A DNA stretch of 5,655 nucleotides from Clostridia bacterium (GTDB taxonomy: Bacteria > Bacillota > Clostridia > UMGS1810): NCBI GenBank assembly GCA_017549745.1, contig JAFYUA010000276.1:1-5655 (forward strand), given 5' to 3'. Under the pieces are notes generated by a model. It saw only the letters and a program-made list of their open reading frames with translations. It did no database searches and had not been told where the DNA came from. Numbering within the stretch: the first letter of the stretch is position 1; every line of letters starts with the position of its first letter. Positions 5,577 through 5,655 of this stretch are shown here, piece by piece. A program made the position numbers and the translations under genes.

Positions 5577-5606
5577 ATTATAACCCCAACTAAAGCCATG
5601 TGTCAA
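5577..5606 (-). promoter_or_regulatory. Promoter of ddh
   Basis: On the minus strand TTGACA (5606-5601) and TATAAT (5582-5577) are both perfect boxes separated by 18 nt. The expected start is near 5570, giving a leader of about 23 nt. The remaining 49 bp to the window edge are AT-rich and show nothing else. Confidence 0.88.
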
Positions 5607-5655
5607 TTAATATATAACATAAACATAAAACACAAAGTTATTATATTTTTAGCTA

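Overview
The window looks like ordinary chromosomal DNA from a low-to-moderate GC Firmicute, most likely a gut-type member of the Clostridia (Oscillospiraceae/Ruminococcaceae or relatives). The evidence is strong GGAGG-type ribosome binding sites, near-consensus sigma-A promoters with AT-rich leaders, a 361-residue SerC followed by a 387-residue ACT-type SerA, and a meso-diaminopimelate dehydrogenase. The taxonomic call is an inference from gene types and signals, not from a search.

Layout. Positions 1-1008 (minus strand) hold the first 336 codons of a gene that runs off the left edge. It encodes an SseB-like protein with an unusual architecture: a charged N-terminal helix, an SseB C-terminal-type domain, ten hexapeptide repeats of the VEPEPE type, and then what looks like the beginning of an SseB N-terminal-type domain. 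Positions 1112-1786 (minus) encode an MgtC/SapB-family membrane protein that starts at GTG, followed by a hairpin that overlaps its stop codon. Positions 1894-1967 (minus) are a tRNA-Gln with anticodon CUG, which has a near-perfect promoter (2000-2028) and its own Rho-independent terminator (1839-1878). The 266-bp region between the tRNA and serC carries divergent promoters.

Positions 2234-4501 (plus) are a two-gene serine biosynthesis operon, serC then serA, separated by 18 bp. A consensus promoter (2171-2199) precedes it and a strong hairpin terminator (4517-4548) follows it. The terminator also serves the convergent gene ddh (4561-5547, minus), which has its own promoter (5577-5606). The right edge, 5607-5655, is AT-rich with no gene seen.

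How the genes work together. SerA oxidises 3-phosphoglycerate to 3-phosphohydroxypyruvate and SerC transaminates that to phosphoserine; the phosphatase SerB is not in the window. Ddh provides a one-step route to meso-diaminopimelate for cell wall and lysine synthesis. The core of the window is therefore amino-acid housekeeping.

No mobile element, CRISPR array, riboswitch or defence system was found. The least ordinary items are the apparently permuted SseB-like protein with its tandem DNA repeat, a start-stop codon pair overlapping the MgtC start, and two unexplained palindromes in the intergenic regions.
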